Shown piece by piece: positions 19,407-27,577 of a stretch of 37,301 nucleotides of DNA (within the stretch, counting starts at the first letter, position 1; each line of letters opens with the position of its first letter). Both the position numbers and the translations under genes were made by a program. The notes beneath the pieces are model-generated. The model was not told the DNA's origin. It did not search any database and worked only from the letters and a program-made list of their open reading frames with translations. The stretch is from positions 1 through 37,301 of the forward strand of contig CAMTAF010000029.1 in assembly GCA_947066955.1 (NCBI GenBank), written 5' to 3'. This DNA comes from an uncultured Hungatella sp. GTDB taxonomy: Bacteria; Bacillota; Clostridia; Lachnospirales; Lachnospiraceae.

Positions 19407-20513
19407 GTGGTCAGGATACTTGCGGCAGGGGATCTGCACATTGGAAGAAAATATACCAATCAGCCGGACGAGATCAGCCGGCGCTACAGCCAGGCGAGGA
19501 TCGAGGCGCTGCATAATGTGCTCAGGGCGGCCGAAGACCAGGAGTGCGATTACATCGTTATTGCCGGGGACCTTTTTGACACAAGATATGTGCCTGCAGA
19601 GCTGATCAAACAGGTATGCGGGATACTGGGCACAAGCATTTGCCCGGTAATCGTCCTCCCCGGAAACCATGATTTTTACGAGGGCAGCAATGACAAGCTG
19701 TGGGGGAGATTCAGAGAGCACGCGGCGGCCAACACAACCGTGCTCACGGAAAACGCCCCCTCTGTCATGGGGAAGATCAAGTTTTATCCCTGTGTCTGCA
19801 ATGATAAGCATTCAGAGGAAAATATGCTGGGCTGGGTAAAAGAAAACACACAGAGGGAGGAAGGGTATCTCCACATCGGCTTGGCCCACGGCACACTTGA
19901 GGGCTTGTCATACGACAATAAGAAGAGGTACTATTATATGACAAGAGGGGAGTTAGAGCAGTGCGGCATGGATCTGTGGCTCATCGGCCATACCCATATC
20001 CCTTATCCGGAAGGAGATGTAATAACCGGAGAAAGGATTTTTAACCCAGGCACCCACCAGCAGACAGATATCTCCGATCATTCAGAAGGTTCCGTCTTTG
20101 TCATTGAGATCGGTGATGACAGGCAGGTCACTGCCAGGAGGATCCGGACAGGCGTTCTTCGCTTTTGGAAGCTGAGCCTGGATTTGAAACATGGCCAGTC
20201 TTTAAAAGAGGAGATGGAAAAGCTGACCTCCCGCCTGGACGGTGAGAGCGCCAGCGTCAGGATGCAGATCGCAGGCATTGCCCTGGCTGAGGACTATGGA
20301 AGAAGAGAGGAAATCTACAGAGAATTTGAGAACCGTTTTGTAAAATTTGAGGCCCATGACATGGAACTGCAGAAAGAGATCACCCAGGAGATGATCGACG
20401 CAGAGACATTGGAGGGTTCTGTGGAAAATAAGCTGCTGAAAATGTATGGAGAGGAACCGGAAATCTTGAATCTGGCATATGAGCTGGTAAGACAGTGCAG
20501 GGGGGATAAGTAA
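19407..20513 (+). CDS. SbcD/Mre11-like calcineurin-type nuclease
   Basis: A 368-aa metallophosphoesterase with the full two-metal motif set: GDLH (8-11), GDLFD (54-58), PGNHD (85-89), an AHG histidine and GHTH. Relatives form a nuclease dimer with SbcC/Rad50 ATPases and process blocked or hairpin DNA ends. The C-terminal third (about 260-368) fits a capping or ATPase-binding region. It starts with GTG at 19407 behind GAGGAGG, directly after element copy B. The SbcC-like gene follows after 1 nt, so the two are co-translated as a complex. It is the first gene of the defence island. Whether it serves CRISPR adaptation, an independent defence, or general repair cannot be told from the sequence. 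Confidence 0.88.
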   Translation: MVRILAAGDLHIGRKYTNQPDEISRRYSQARIEALHNVLRAAEDQECDYIVIAGDLFDTRYVPAELIKQVCGILGTSICPVIVLPGNHDFYEGSNDKLWGRFREHAAANTTVLTENAPSVMGKIKFYPCVCNDKHSEENMLGWVKENTQREEGYLHIGLAHGTLEGLSYDNKKRYYYMTRGELEQCGMDLWLIGHTHIPYPEGDVITGERIFNPGTHQQTDISDHSEGSVFVIEIGDDRQVTARRIRTGVLRFWKLSLDLKHGQSLKEEMEKLTSRLDGESASVRMQIAGIALAEDYGRREEIYREFENRFVKFEAHDMELQKEITQEMIDAETLEGSVENKLLKMYGEEPEILNLAYELVRQCRGDK

Positions 20514-20514
20514 T

Positions 20515-22905
20515 ATGAAGATCAAATCGTTTTCTACAGAACAGTTCGCGGGCATCAGAACGGATAAGCCCATCACATTTGCCGACGGCATGAATGTGGT
20601 TTTGGGGAATAATGAAGCAGGGAAAAGCACCATGATCTCTGCCATAGACTGCGCGCTGAACAAACCGGTGAAGCTGAATATGAATCGAACAGCCGATAGA
20701 AAGTTTGCCTCGGCTGTATTTCCCACAGGAGGGGAGGATACGGTTGACGCGACGGTGTGTTTTCAGGACAAAGGACAGAAATATACGGTCGAGAAGGTCT
20801 GGGACCGCACAGGGGATGCGACGAAGGTGGACTTTAAGATTGAAAATTCGGGGCTGCTGCGGGGAGGAAACGCGGAAGCGACCTTGAAAGAAACCGTCAG
20901 ATTCGGGGCAGGGGTGTATAACAATCTGATTTTTGGAAGACAGAACAATGAGGACCAGATCCTGGAGTGGTGCTACGGGTTCTTTTCATCAAAGGCAAGT
21001 GATGATGTGACGGAGACGAAAAAGAAGATCGCGGAGGCATTTTCAGCCGCAGGGGGCATCTCGCCGGATAAGTTTCTGAACCTGATTGACGGTTATATAA
21101 AGGGTCTCGACGGAAACTGGGATTTTGACGGGGATCAGCCTAAAAAGAATTCAAAAAATAAAAGATGGGAAAAGGGAAACGGCAGTATTCTTAAGGCCTA
21201 CTATGCGTATGAGGACGCCAAGGAAGAGCGGGATGACGCCGTCCACATCGAGGAACAGATTGTCGAAAAGACAGAAGAGATCGCAGTTCGTCTGAAAGAA
21301 AGGTCAGAGTTGGAATCCGAGAGGGAAAAACTGGCGGAGCAGTTTGGGGCTATATCTGGCAGAGACCATATAGAATCGCTGCTTAGAGAGGCCCGGGAAA
21401 AGAAAACAGCCGCTGAGGAGGCCATGTCATCGTGGCCAGCGGCGGAGACAGCAATGGCAGCTCTGGAACAACTGATGACTGCAAAGGGAGAAAAGGAAAG
21501 ACGAGAGTCAAAAAATGAACTGTGCGGTTTGATTGAGAAGATTAAGGAGCTGGAAGAAGAAAACCAGAATCTCCAGGAGGAATTGGAGCGAGCAGACGGT
21601 TACAAGAAAGACGAATCCGACGCAAAAGCCTTGTCTGACAGGATCCGCACAATTTATGGCATGCTGACAGCGGCAAAGCTGCGGGCTGTGGTGGAGATGG
21701 AGCCAGGCTATAAGGCGGTGATGGCCTCCGCCGACGGCACAGAGAGGGAGATTACCAGATCCGAGACAGTGGATGCCGATGGATTTGTCAGACTGTCCAT
21801 CCCCGGTGTAGCTTGTGTTCAGGTTTATCCCCAGGAATTGGACGCGGAAGGCCTTGAAAGGGAAAAGAAGGATAAAGAAAGTAAACTGTCAGAACTCTTA
21901 GAAAAGTATGATTCCCATACTTTGAAGGAATTTATCGAAAAATGCGGGGAATTTGACGGTAAAGAGTTCACCCGCAGGAGCAATCAGACGGTTCTCTCAG
22001 GACTTTTGAAAGGGAAAACGGTTGAGGAATATGAGAGAGAGCGGGATGGGATCCTCATCAATGAATCCCTGTCCATACCGGACTCCCTGGAGGAGGACAT
22101 CCAAAAACTTCTGAAAAAGTACGAAAAAGGATCCCTTGAAGAGCTGAAAGGTTCCTTAGAAGAAACCATAAAGAGATACAAGAAAGACTATGATACACTG
22201 GATAAACTGCCAGAAAAATATAGAGAAGCCGCAGAACAGGAAACAAAATATTCCAGAGAACTCCAGGAATACGCAGACACATCCGGCCTCAGCCTGGAAC
22301 AGTATAACCAGCAGATCAATAAGCTGAAAGTCAGGATCGAAGCCATAGACGGGGAAGTGGGGGAAATTAGAATAGAGATCGGGGGTCTGGCAGTGCAGGA
22401 AGTAACTGACATCGAAGGCCTGGAAACCAAGGTAGAAGAAGCAGAGCAAACGTGGCTTCATGAGAAGAAAAAGTATGAGTACTATACCCGGATCAAACGA
22501 GACTTTGCCGCTCTGCGTTCCCAGGAAACCGATCACCTTGATGAGTTCTGCAGCAAATTCGGCGAGTATCTGGGCATGATAACAGGCGGAAGAATCTCCT
22601 TGAACCCTACAGACAGCGGCCTGTGTCTCCAGAGCGGCGCTCTGAGAGTTGACTCCGGCAGTCTTCTCTCCGAGGGGACCAAGAAAACCGTTCTTCTGGC
22701 CTTCCGCCTGGCGGTTCTGGAGTATTTCTTCCCGGATGGGGACGGGTTGGTGGTTTTGGACGACGATCTGCTGGATATGGACCCGGCCAGAAGAGAGCAG
22801 GCCGCAAAGCTGCTGAACAAATTTGCCGCATCCAACCAGGTGATATTCACCACCTGCGATCCGGCTATCGCGGAATTGTTGGGCGGAAACTTAATTCCCA
22901 TGTAG
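20515..22905 (+). CDS. SbcC/YhaN-like coiled-coil ATPase
   Basis: A 796-aa ABC-class SMC-like ATPase. Walker A GNNEAGKST is at 31-39, the signature LLSEGTKKTVLLAFRLA at about 712-728, and Walker B VVLDDD at about 746-751. Long charged coiled coils flank a small beta-rich insert (around residues 385-445). It is shorter than E. coli SbcC (about 1050 aa), and no CxxC zinc hook is present at the coiled-coil apex, so dimerisation must differ. The Walker B acidic pair is DD rather than DE. It is coupled to the nuclease gene upstream. Known relatives (YhaO/YhaN type) pair in the same way. Partner DNA is unknown. Confidence 0.85.
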   Translation: MKIKSFSTEQFAGIRTDKPITFADGMNVVLGNNEAGKSTMISAIDCALNKPVKLNMNRTADRKFASAVFPTGGEDTVDATVCFQDKGQKYTVEKVWDRTGDATKVDFKIENSGLLRGGNAEATLKETVRFGAGVYNNLIFGRQNNEDQILEWCYGFFSSKASDDVTETKKKIAEAFSAAGGISPDKFLNLIDGYIKGLDGNWDFDGDQPKKNSKNKRWEKGNGSILKAYYAYEDAKEERDDAVHIEEQIVEKTEEIAVRLKERSELESEREKLAEQFGAISGRDHIESLLREAREKKTAAEEAMSSWPAAETAMAALEQLMTAKGEKERRESKNELCGLIEKIKELEEENQNLQEELERADGYKKDESDAKALSDRIRTIYGMLTAAKLRAVVEMEPGYKAVMASADGTEREITRSETVDADGFVRLSIPGVACVQVYPQELDAEGLEREKKDKESKLSELLEKYDSHTLKEFIEKCGEFDGKEFTRRSNQTVLSGLLKGKTVEEYERERDGILINESLSIPDSLEEDIQKLLKKYEKGSLEELKGSLEETIKRYKKDYDTLDKLPEKYREAAEQETKYSRELQEYADTSGLSLEQYNQQINKLKVRIEAIDGEVGEIRIEIGGLAVQEVTDIEGLETKVEEAEQTWLHEKKKYEYYTRIKRDFAALRSQETDHLDEFCSKFGEYLGMITGGRISLNPTDSGLCLQSGALRVDSGSLLSEGTKKTVLLAFRLAVLEYFFPDGDGLVVLDDDLLDMDPARREQAAKLLNKFAASNQVIFTTCDPAIAELLGGNLIPM

Positions 22906-22916
22906 AGAAATCAGGA

Positions 22917-22993
22917 GGAAGGCAAATGCGCAGCATTTTTAAGATGCCTTCCGACGACTTGGCAGGTGGCGGGTCGCGGCGCGTGCCGATACC
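22917..22993 (+). repeat. two-hairpin intergenic element, copy C
   Basis: Outer stem GGAAGGCA (22917-22924) with TGCCTTCC, inner stem AAATGC-GCA-GCATTT, then a second hairpin with mismatches (GGCAGGTGGCG, right arm GCGCGTGCC) and tail GATACC. AGGAGG overlaps the 5' end and another AGGAGG follows the 3' end. It sits 11 nt after the SbcC-like stop and 19 nt before the next start codon. Confidence 0.92.
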
Positions 22994-23012
22994 AATAGGA
23001 GGAAGGACAATT

Positions 23013-23201
23013 ATGAAGAGCACGGCTGGTACAGACACAGAACGCCTTCGGGCAGATCTGAAAGATTATTACGGAACAGGAGCCTTCGCCGGCATGCCGG
23101 CAATGATGACAAAAGTATGGGATGTAGACCGAAAATCCGATAGAGAAGTGGCAGATCTTGCGCGGAGAGAAGGATTCGATTTACATAAATATAGAAAATG
23201 A
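23013..23201 (+). CDS. 62-aa small protein, function unknown
   Basis: A 62-aa protein started at the ATG at 23013 behind AGGAGGA; an upstream in-frame ATG at 22926 lies inside element copy C and is not credited. The sequence is charged and helical, with DLKDYYGTGAF, GMPAMM and ending DLHKYRK. I recall similar small clostridial proteins of the type L..DL.DYYGTA.F.G.P....D...AS..EL..LA...G.DL..Y, which have no assigned role; this is from memory and not checked. It is flanked by two element copies and lies between the SbcCD-like pair and the duplicated protein. Confidence 0.65.
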   Translation: MKSTAGTDTERLRADLKDYYGTGAFAGMPAMMTKVWDVDRKSDREVADLARREGFDLHKYRK

Positions 23202-23210
23202 GGAGGAACA

Positions 23211-23293
23211 GGAACGCCTGGGAAACGCAGTTTCCCACCGCTTATGCGTTCCCCCGGCCTGGCAGGTGCCGCAAAGCGGCGCGTGCCGATACC
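23211..23293 (+). repeat. two-hairpin intergenic element, copy D (divergent)
   Basis: The most diverged copy, yet both stems of hairpin 1 are kept by paired changes: outer GGAACGC (23211-23217) with GCGTTCC (23246-23252), inner GGGAAAC-GCA-GTTTCCC. Hairpin 2 is GGCAGGTGCCGC-AAA-GCGGCGCGTGCC, almost as in copy A, and the tail is GATACC. It begins 9 nt after the small gene's stop and ends 22 nt before the next ATG. Confidence 0.92.
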
Positions 23294-23315
23294 CAAAAAG
23301 GAGGAAAAGAATACC

Positions 23316-23936
23316 ATGAATCGTCTGGCGCTGACAGAGAGACGGAGGATGGACTGTGACGGATATCTGTTTCCGGCAGACTATTACGAGATACCAGATG
23401 TAGAGGAGTTTCAGGATATAGAGGCAGTTCGGAATCACGCTTTTGAGAAACTGAAAAGCTATGAAAAGGAACCGGTAGACCTTTATTTAAACGGCGGATT
23501 GTCTGTAGAGGTTCTGGTCGCGATTCAGGCAGCGGCCAGGCTGGACATCCGGCTGAACATGTGGCATTATGACTGTGAGAGAGAAATATACTTTTGTCAG
23601 CCCCTTTGTTGGAAACCAATTCCCGGCGGCAATGAAAAAGAAACAACAGAGGAAGAGATCGTCCTCTGCCAGGGCCGGCACTGGGGAGCGGAAAAGAAGT
23701 CGGTTTTTCCTGAGATCCCTGCAGAGAAACTGTTTGATTTCCAGTGGCAGGAGAAAAAGGCCCGGGAATTCTTAAAAGTCTGGAGGAACCAGAAGATCAG
23801 AATTTATCTGTCCGGACTTACCTCTGCTTTTGTCAGCGTTTTGAATGCCGCGTCACAGGAGAATGTTTCGATTGTATGGCTTCATTACGACTATGACACA
23901 GAGGACTATTTTCCGCAGGATATGGATAAATTTTGA
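23316..23936 (+). CDS. 206-aa protein made of two Rossmann-like repeats, function unknown
   Basis: The start is the ATG at 23316 behind AAGGAGG; an earlier in-frame ATG lies in element copy D. The protein is an internal duplication. Unit 1 (about 26-97) has LYLNGGLS (56-63), a helix LVAIQAAA, and MWHYD (82-86). Unit 2 (134-203) has IYLSGLTS (163-170), a helix VSVLNAAS, and WLHYD (188-192) followed by EDYFPQ. The pattern of strand, SG loop, helix, strand ending in HYD resembles the nucleotide-binding core of CARF, SAVED or Csx3-type proteins that handle cyclic oligoadenylates, but I do not recognise a named family. CQGRHWG lies between the units. It overlaps the following gene region and is upstream of type III-A genes, which fits a cOA sensor or ring nuclease (inference). 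Confidence 0.6.
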   Translation: MNRLALTERRRMDCDGYLFPADYYEIPDVEEFQDIEAVRNHAFEKLKSYEKEPVDLYLNGGLSVEVLVAIQAAARLDIRLNMWHYDCEREIYFCQPLCWKPIPGGNEKETTEEEIVLCQGRHWGAEKKSVFPEIPAEKLFDFQWQEKKAREFLKVWRNQKIRIYLSGLTSAFVSVLNAASQENVSIVWLHYDYDTEDYFPQDMDKF

Positions 23937-23959
23937 TTTGGAAAGGCAGGCCGAGGGCA

Positions 23960-26671
23960 ATGGGGAAACAAAAGACAGAACCTACAAAGATATTTTTTGA
24001 TATGCTGTTCGACTACAAATATCTGAAATATATTTTTAAATACGGCTTTTACTGGGATGATGAGATCACTATGTTTCTGCTGTCCAAAAGCAGCCAGAGG
24101 GTGAGAGAGCTGGCCAAGACGATCTCAAAATCCGTATACAAGAACTGTGTCAGTACCTTGTGGTGCGAATACACCAACAGCGGCCTGAAGAAAAAGTCAA
24201 GGCGCCGGCTTGTGAGGCAGAACCACTACCGCCTCCAGCAGAACCGATGGTTCCAGGACCTATGCGGCTGCTGCGGAAATTACCAGGATGAGAACACCAG
24301 AGAGCGGATGGAAAAATGCAGGGAGGATGCGGATGGAGGGGGCGGATATGGTTCCTATAATGACTGCAAAGAAGATGAGAACAGCTGTCCCTGCCGAAAA
24401 CTCTGCATGTTTGAAGAAGAACGGGCCACATTTTTGGAGCTCTTAGATGAACCCCAGACAGGCGGGGAGGTGTGGAGGGCCAATGTGGTTCATGAACTGG
24501 TGTGGAAATCCTATAAAGATATTATAACAGAGAAGGATGGCAAAAAGATTTCCCTGAAGGAAAATATCTGGAACGCGGAACCCTATGAAATGGGAAGCGG
24601 CAGCGTGGATTTACAGAACCTGGAAAATATGCCGTGGGATGATTTCAAAAGAACGCAGGAATTTAAAAGGTTTTCTGATATGATCTGCTTCTTTTCCGGA
24701 TTTACCCCCCTGTCCGCCCTGGGCTGGATCTTTTACAAAAGGCAGAGATACGGGACAGGAACATCTTACATCATGGTGAGGAACCTTCCCATAGAGTTTG
24801 AATTTGAACAGGAGTATCTCTACAGGTGCCTGTACGCCATGAATGAGAAAAAGACCATTATCTGTGAGGAGAAAGAGTATATTCCCGTAAGGCTTTTTTA
24901 CAAGGACAGGAGTATGACAGGCCTGAAAGAGCATCTCTATCTGGAAGCCGTTCCGTGGGAGGATCAGGGAGCCGAACCCAGGACAGAGCAGATTCCCCTT
25001 TTTGGAGGGGTTCATGTCCGGCCAGGAGGGCACACCGCCAGAGAGGTTCCGGCCCCGGGGGAGATGCCGAAAGAGGATACAAGAGAATTTCTGGTTGAAT
25101 TTTACTACAACAATGATACCCAGTATCTGATGGATCGGAGAAAAGAGGGCTGGGGAGACTGCATCGCGGATACCAGGATCGGGGCAGGTGTAAAGATTAT
25201 GGAATCACCCTACTACGAAACCAGAAACCAATGGAATACCGATGTAGTTACTTATCACATCGAGCTCAGCGATATCCCCGGGTTTCTGATGTTTATCCAG
25301 TCGTTCGGTGATTTTGCCAGACTTCTTACCTGTGAAGAGGATTATCCGGAAGTAAAGCAGACCATCAGCGTGCGCCAGAAAGGGCTTATTTCAGAATATG
25401 AGTCCCTGCTCAGCGTATACAATTCAGACATTCTCATAGAGGAGGCGGCAAAGAGAAACCAATTCCTGCCTCCCAGACAGGCAGAGCTTAAGTGGCTGGA
25501 TTTTGTGCTCAGGGAATACCCTGGATTTTGCAGCTTATTTTTGAAACCTGAGAGTATCAAAAGGATTCGAAAGGAGCTGAAAGAAGAGTGCCAGGGTAGT
25601 GAGAAACAGGGCAGCAGGTGGTTTGACAAAAGCAGATTTAACTTTGGCCCCCGTGTGAAAGATTTGGAAAAAAGGGTGCGCCCCAAATATGAGAAAATTT
25701 TGAATGTCATATATAACAAACAGATCCTGAAATATGAGTACCACGTCAGGCAGGTGCAGATCGCTCCCTATGCCTTGGAATATGACGTGACACGGCACCT
25801 GGCCGGGGGCAGCAGGGAACCTATGGATATCATGTGCTACGACATGGATGAGAAGAGGACCGTCAATATTCCTTATAAAAAAATCAATACCAAAAACAGT
25901 GCGGACCGGGACCAGTATTCCTTTTCGGATCTGGAAAAAATGTATCATGTCCTGGCGTACGCCATCCGGTGCGGGACGGAGGGAGCAGAGAGTGTCGGCA
26001 ATGAGAAGGCGCAGAATCTTCTGGAGAATCTATGGCCCAGAGATTCCAGGGGCAATGATAACTACACCCGCTGCGTCAAAAAAAAGCTGAAAAAGACAAG
26101 GGACTATGTTTCGGAGTGCCAGAGATTCGAGAAGCTTTGCGGGAAATATCAAAAGCCGGAGGCAGAGGTCTTTTTTCACAGGGTGTTTGATTACTGGAAG
26201 ACAGTGCCGGAGGACAGCGATACTTATCAGTATCAGGCCTTTCTGCTGTCATGCTTAAGCGACGGATGCGGGCGTCTGTGGTCTCCAAGGACAGGCCGGG
26301 AGGTAAGGGAGGCTTTGGATCCCTTGGACAGCCGGGACATCTGGGAGCTGATCGCCGGGGACGGGGAGGACGGGATTGTAAATGAGATCACGTTTTTCAA
26401 TGAAAGACTTAAAAATACAACTATATCCTTTGTGCTGAAAGACAGAAGTGAAGAAGCCATCGAGAAAGTGTATAATGCGTTTCGGAATTTTGTCTGCGCA
26501 GGCGAGAAGCTGGAGGATGGAAGGCTTAGGTTTACCGTGAGCTATGAGATGTTTTTTTACAGAAAGATTCACATGGCCCTCATGGCCCTGGACAGCCTGA
26601 TAGAGGAGGTGGAACCCAAGGAGACGGAGGAGGTTATCAGGAAGAGAATAACGAACAAAGAGGAAGCGTGA
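23960..26671 (+). CDS. 903-aa protein with WYL/WCX-like C-terminal half
   Basis: The start is taken as the ATG at 23960 (GAGGG just upstream); a TTG at 23933 overlapping the previous stop is the alternative. The N-terminus is helical and basic, followed by a Cys-rich cluster (C102, C104, C105, C120, C136, C143, C145, C149; motifs CGCC and CPCRKLC) that could bind metal. Around 580-660, PYALEYDVTRH and CYDMDEKRTVNIP resemble the strands of a WYL domain. The last 90 residues (DGRLRFTVSYEMFF, EEVEPKETEEVIRKRI) resemble the WCX extension of WYL regulators. WYL proteins are known ligand-sensing regulators or stimulators of CRISPR-Cas systems. No clear HTH was found. The large size and Cys cluster are unusual. 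A terminator ends it. Confidence 0.55.
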   Translation: MGKQKTEPTKIFFDMLFDYKYLKYIFKYGFYWDDEITMFLLSKSSQRVRELAKTISKSVYKNCVSTLWCEYTNSGLKKKSRRRLVRQNHYRLQQNRWFQDLCGCCGNYQDENTRERMEKCREDADGGGGYGSYNDCKEDENSCPCRKLCMFEEERATFLELLDEPQTGGEVWRANVVHELVWKSYKDIITEKDGKKISLKENIWNAEPYEMGSGSVDLQNLENMPWDDFKRTQEFKRFSDMICFFSGFTPLSALGWIFYKRQRYGTGTSYIMVRNLPIEFEFEQEYLYRCLYAMNEKKTIICEEKEYIPVRLFYKDRSMTGLKEHLYLEAVPWEDQGAEPRTEQIPLFGGVHVRPGGHTAREVPAPGEMPKEDTREFLVEFYYNNDTQYLMDRRKEGWGDCIADTRIGAGVKIMESPYYETRNQWNTDVVTYHIELSDIPGFLMFIQSFGDFARLLTCEEDYPEVKQTISVRQKGLISEYESLLSVYNSDILIEEAAKRNQFLPPRQAELKWLDFVLREYPGFCSLFLKPESIKRIRKELKEECQGSEKQGSRWFDKSRFNFGPRVKDLEKRVRPKYEKILNVIYNKQILKYEYHVRQVQIAPYALEYDVTRHLAGGSREPMDIMCYDMDEKRTVNIPYKKINTKNSADRDQYSFSDLEKMYHVLAYAIRCGTEGAESVGNEKAQNLLENLWPRDSRGNDNYTRCVKKKLKKTRDYVSECQRFEKLCGKYQKPEAEVFFHRVFDYWKTVPEDSDTYQYQAFLLSCLSDGCGRLWSPRTGREVREALDPLDSRDIWELIAGDGEDGIVNEITFFNERLKNTTISFVLKDRSEEAIEKVYNAFRNFVCAGEKLEDGRLRFTVSYEMFFYRKIHMALMALDSLIEEVEPKETEEVIRKRITNKEEA

Positions 26672-26686
26672 GCGGGCTTCCTTTTT
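26662..26686 (+). terminator. intrinsic terminator at the end of the WYL-like gene
   Basis: GGAAGC (26662-26667) pairs with GCTTCC (26676-26681) across an 8-nt loop and runs into CTTTTT. It overlaps the last codons of the WYL-like gene. It separates the upstream auxiliary genes from the cas operon. Confidence 0.75.
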
Positions 26687-26759
26687 GGCGTGTCTGCGTG
26701 GAACGGACATGGACAGCCAAATAAGGCTGCCGAAATTAACAGGAATATTATGTAGAATA

Positions 26760-26788
26760 TTGTAAATATACAGAATATATGATATAAT
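26760..26788 (+). promoter_or_regulatory. promoter of the cas6-csm operon
   Basis: -35 TTGTAA (26760-26765), 17-bp spacer and perfect -10 TATAAT (26783-26788) with TGA upstream (extended -10). It lies in an AT-rich stretch 30 nt ahead of cas6 and after the terminator of the upstream gene, so the type III operon has its own start. Confidence 0.8.
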
Positions 26789-26818
26789 TTCTAAAAAATA
26801 AGAAGGCAGAGAGAAATT

Positions 26819-27577
26819 ATGTTAGCCAGGATCGAGATGAAACTTCGGTGTCAGGAGAATTTATCGTATTATATGTCATCACTGTTCCACGGTGTTCTTA
26901 TGGAGCGGCTTTCTGAGGAGTATGGAGACTATCTCCATGAGTCTCGTCTTCATCCCTATACTCAGCATCTGGAGTGCAGGGACAGGGAATGGTACTGGAC
27001 CGTCAGCGCCTTGAACCAGGAGGCGGTGAGAAAGATCATCTATGAAGCGCTGACTCCGGCGGAGAGCATTACGCTAAAAAACAGAGACTTAACACTTTGT
27101 ATTGAGAGTAAAAAGGTGGAGGAATGCACTTACCGGGAGCTGACAGATCAGTTCTATCTTTCTGAGGGCAGCAGATATATACAAGTACATTTTATAACAC
27201 CGACAGCATTTAAACAGCAGGGCAGGTATGTGTTTTATCCGGATCTTAAGTGCATCTATCAGAGCCTGATGAATAAATACGACGCGGCGGTGAAAGAAGA
27301 GAGCATGTGTGACGAGGAGACACTGGAAGAGCTGTGCAGGAATTCGCGGATCTGCGATTATGACTTAAAGAGCACACGGTTCTGCCTGGAAGGAGTCAAG
27401 ATTCCCTCTTTTATCGGAAAGATCACCGTCAGGGTGGGAGGGACTCAGACCATGACAAACTTTGCCAATCTGCTGTTTCAGTTTGGCACTTACTCCGGAG
27501 TGGGGATCAAGACCGCTCTGGGTATGGGGGCAATAAAACTTATAGAGAGGAGGAAGGCAAGCGCGGAGCGCTTTTAA
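26819..27577 (+). CDS. cas6: CRISPR pre-crRNA endoribonuclease Cas6
   Basis: A 252-aa RAMP protein that cuts the CRISPR transcript within each repeat to leave the 8-nt 5' handle. The C-terminus carries the glycine-rich loop FGTYSGVGIKTALGMGAIKL, the Cas6 hallmark, preceded by the beta-strand KITVRVGG. A candidate catalytic His lies in the first 50 residues (SLFHGVL). The ATG follows GAGA-type spacing 30 nt from the promoter. The final eight codons (RKASAERF) are encoded by the 5' end of repeat element copy E, so the element now supplies the natural C-terminus and stop codon. It is the first gene of the operon. Confidence 0.93.
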   Translation: MLARIEMKLRCQENLSYYMSSLFHGVLMERLSEEYGDYLHESRLHPYTQHLECRDREWYWTVSALNQEAVRKIIYEALTPAESITLKNRDLTLCIESKKVEECTYRELTDQFYLSEGSRYIQVHFITPTAFKQQGRYVFYPDLKCIYQSLMNKYDAAVKEESMCDEETLEELCRNSRICDYDLKSTRFCLEGVKIPSFIGKITVRVGGTQTMTNFANLLFQFGTYSGVGIKTALGMGAIKLIERRKASAERF

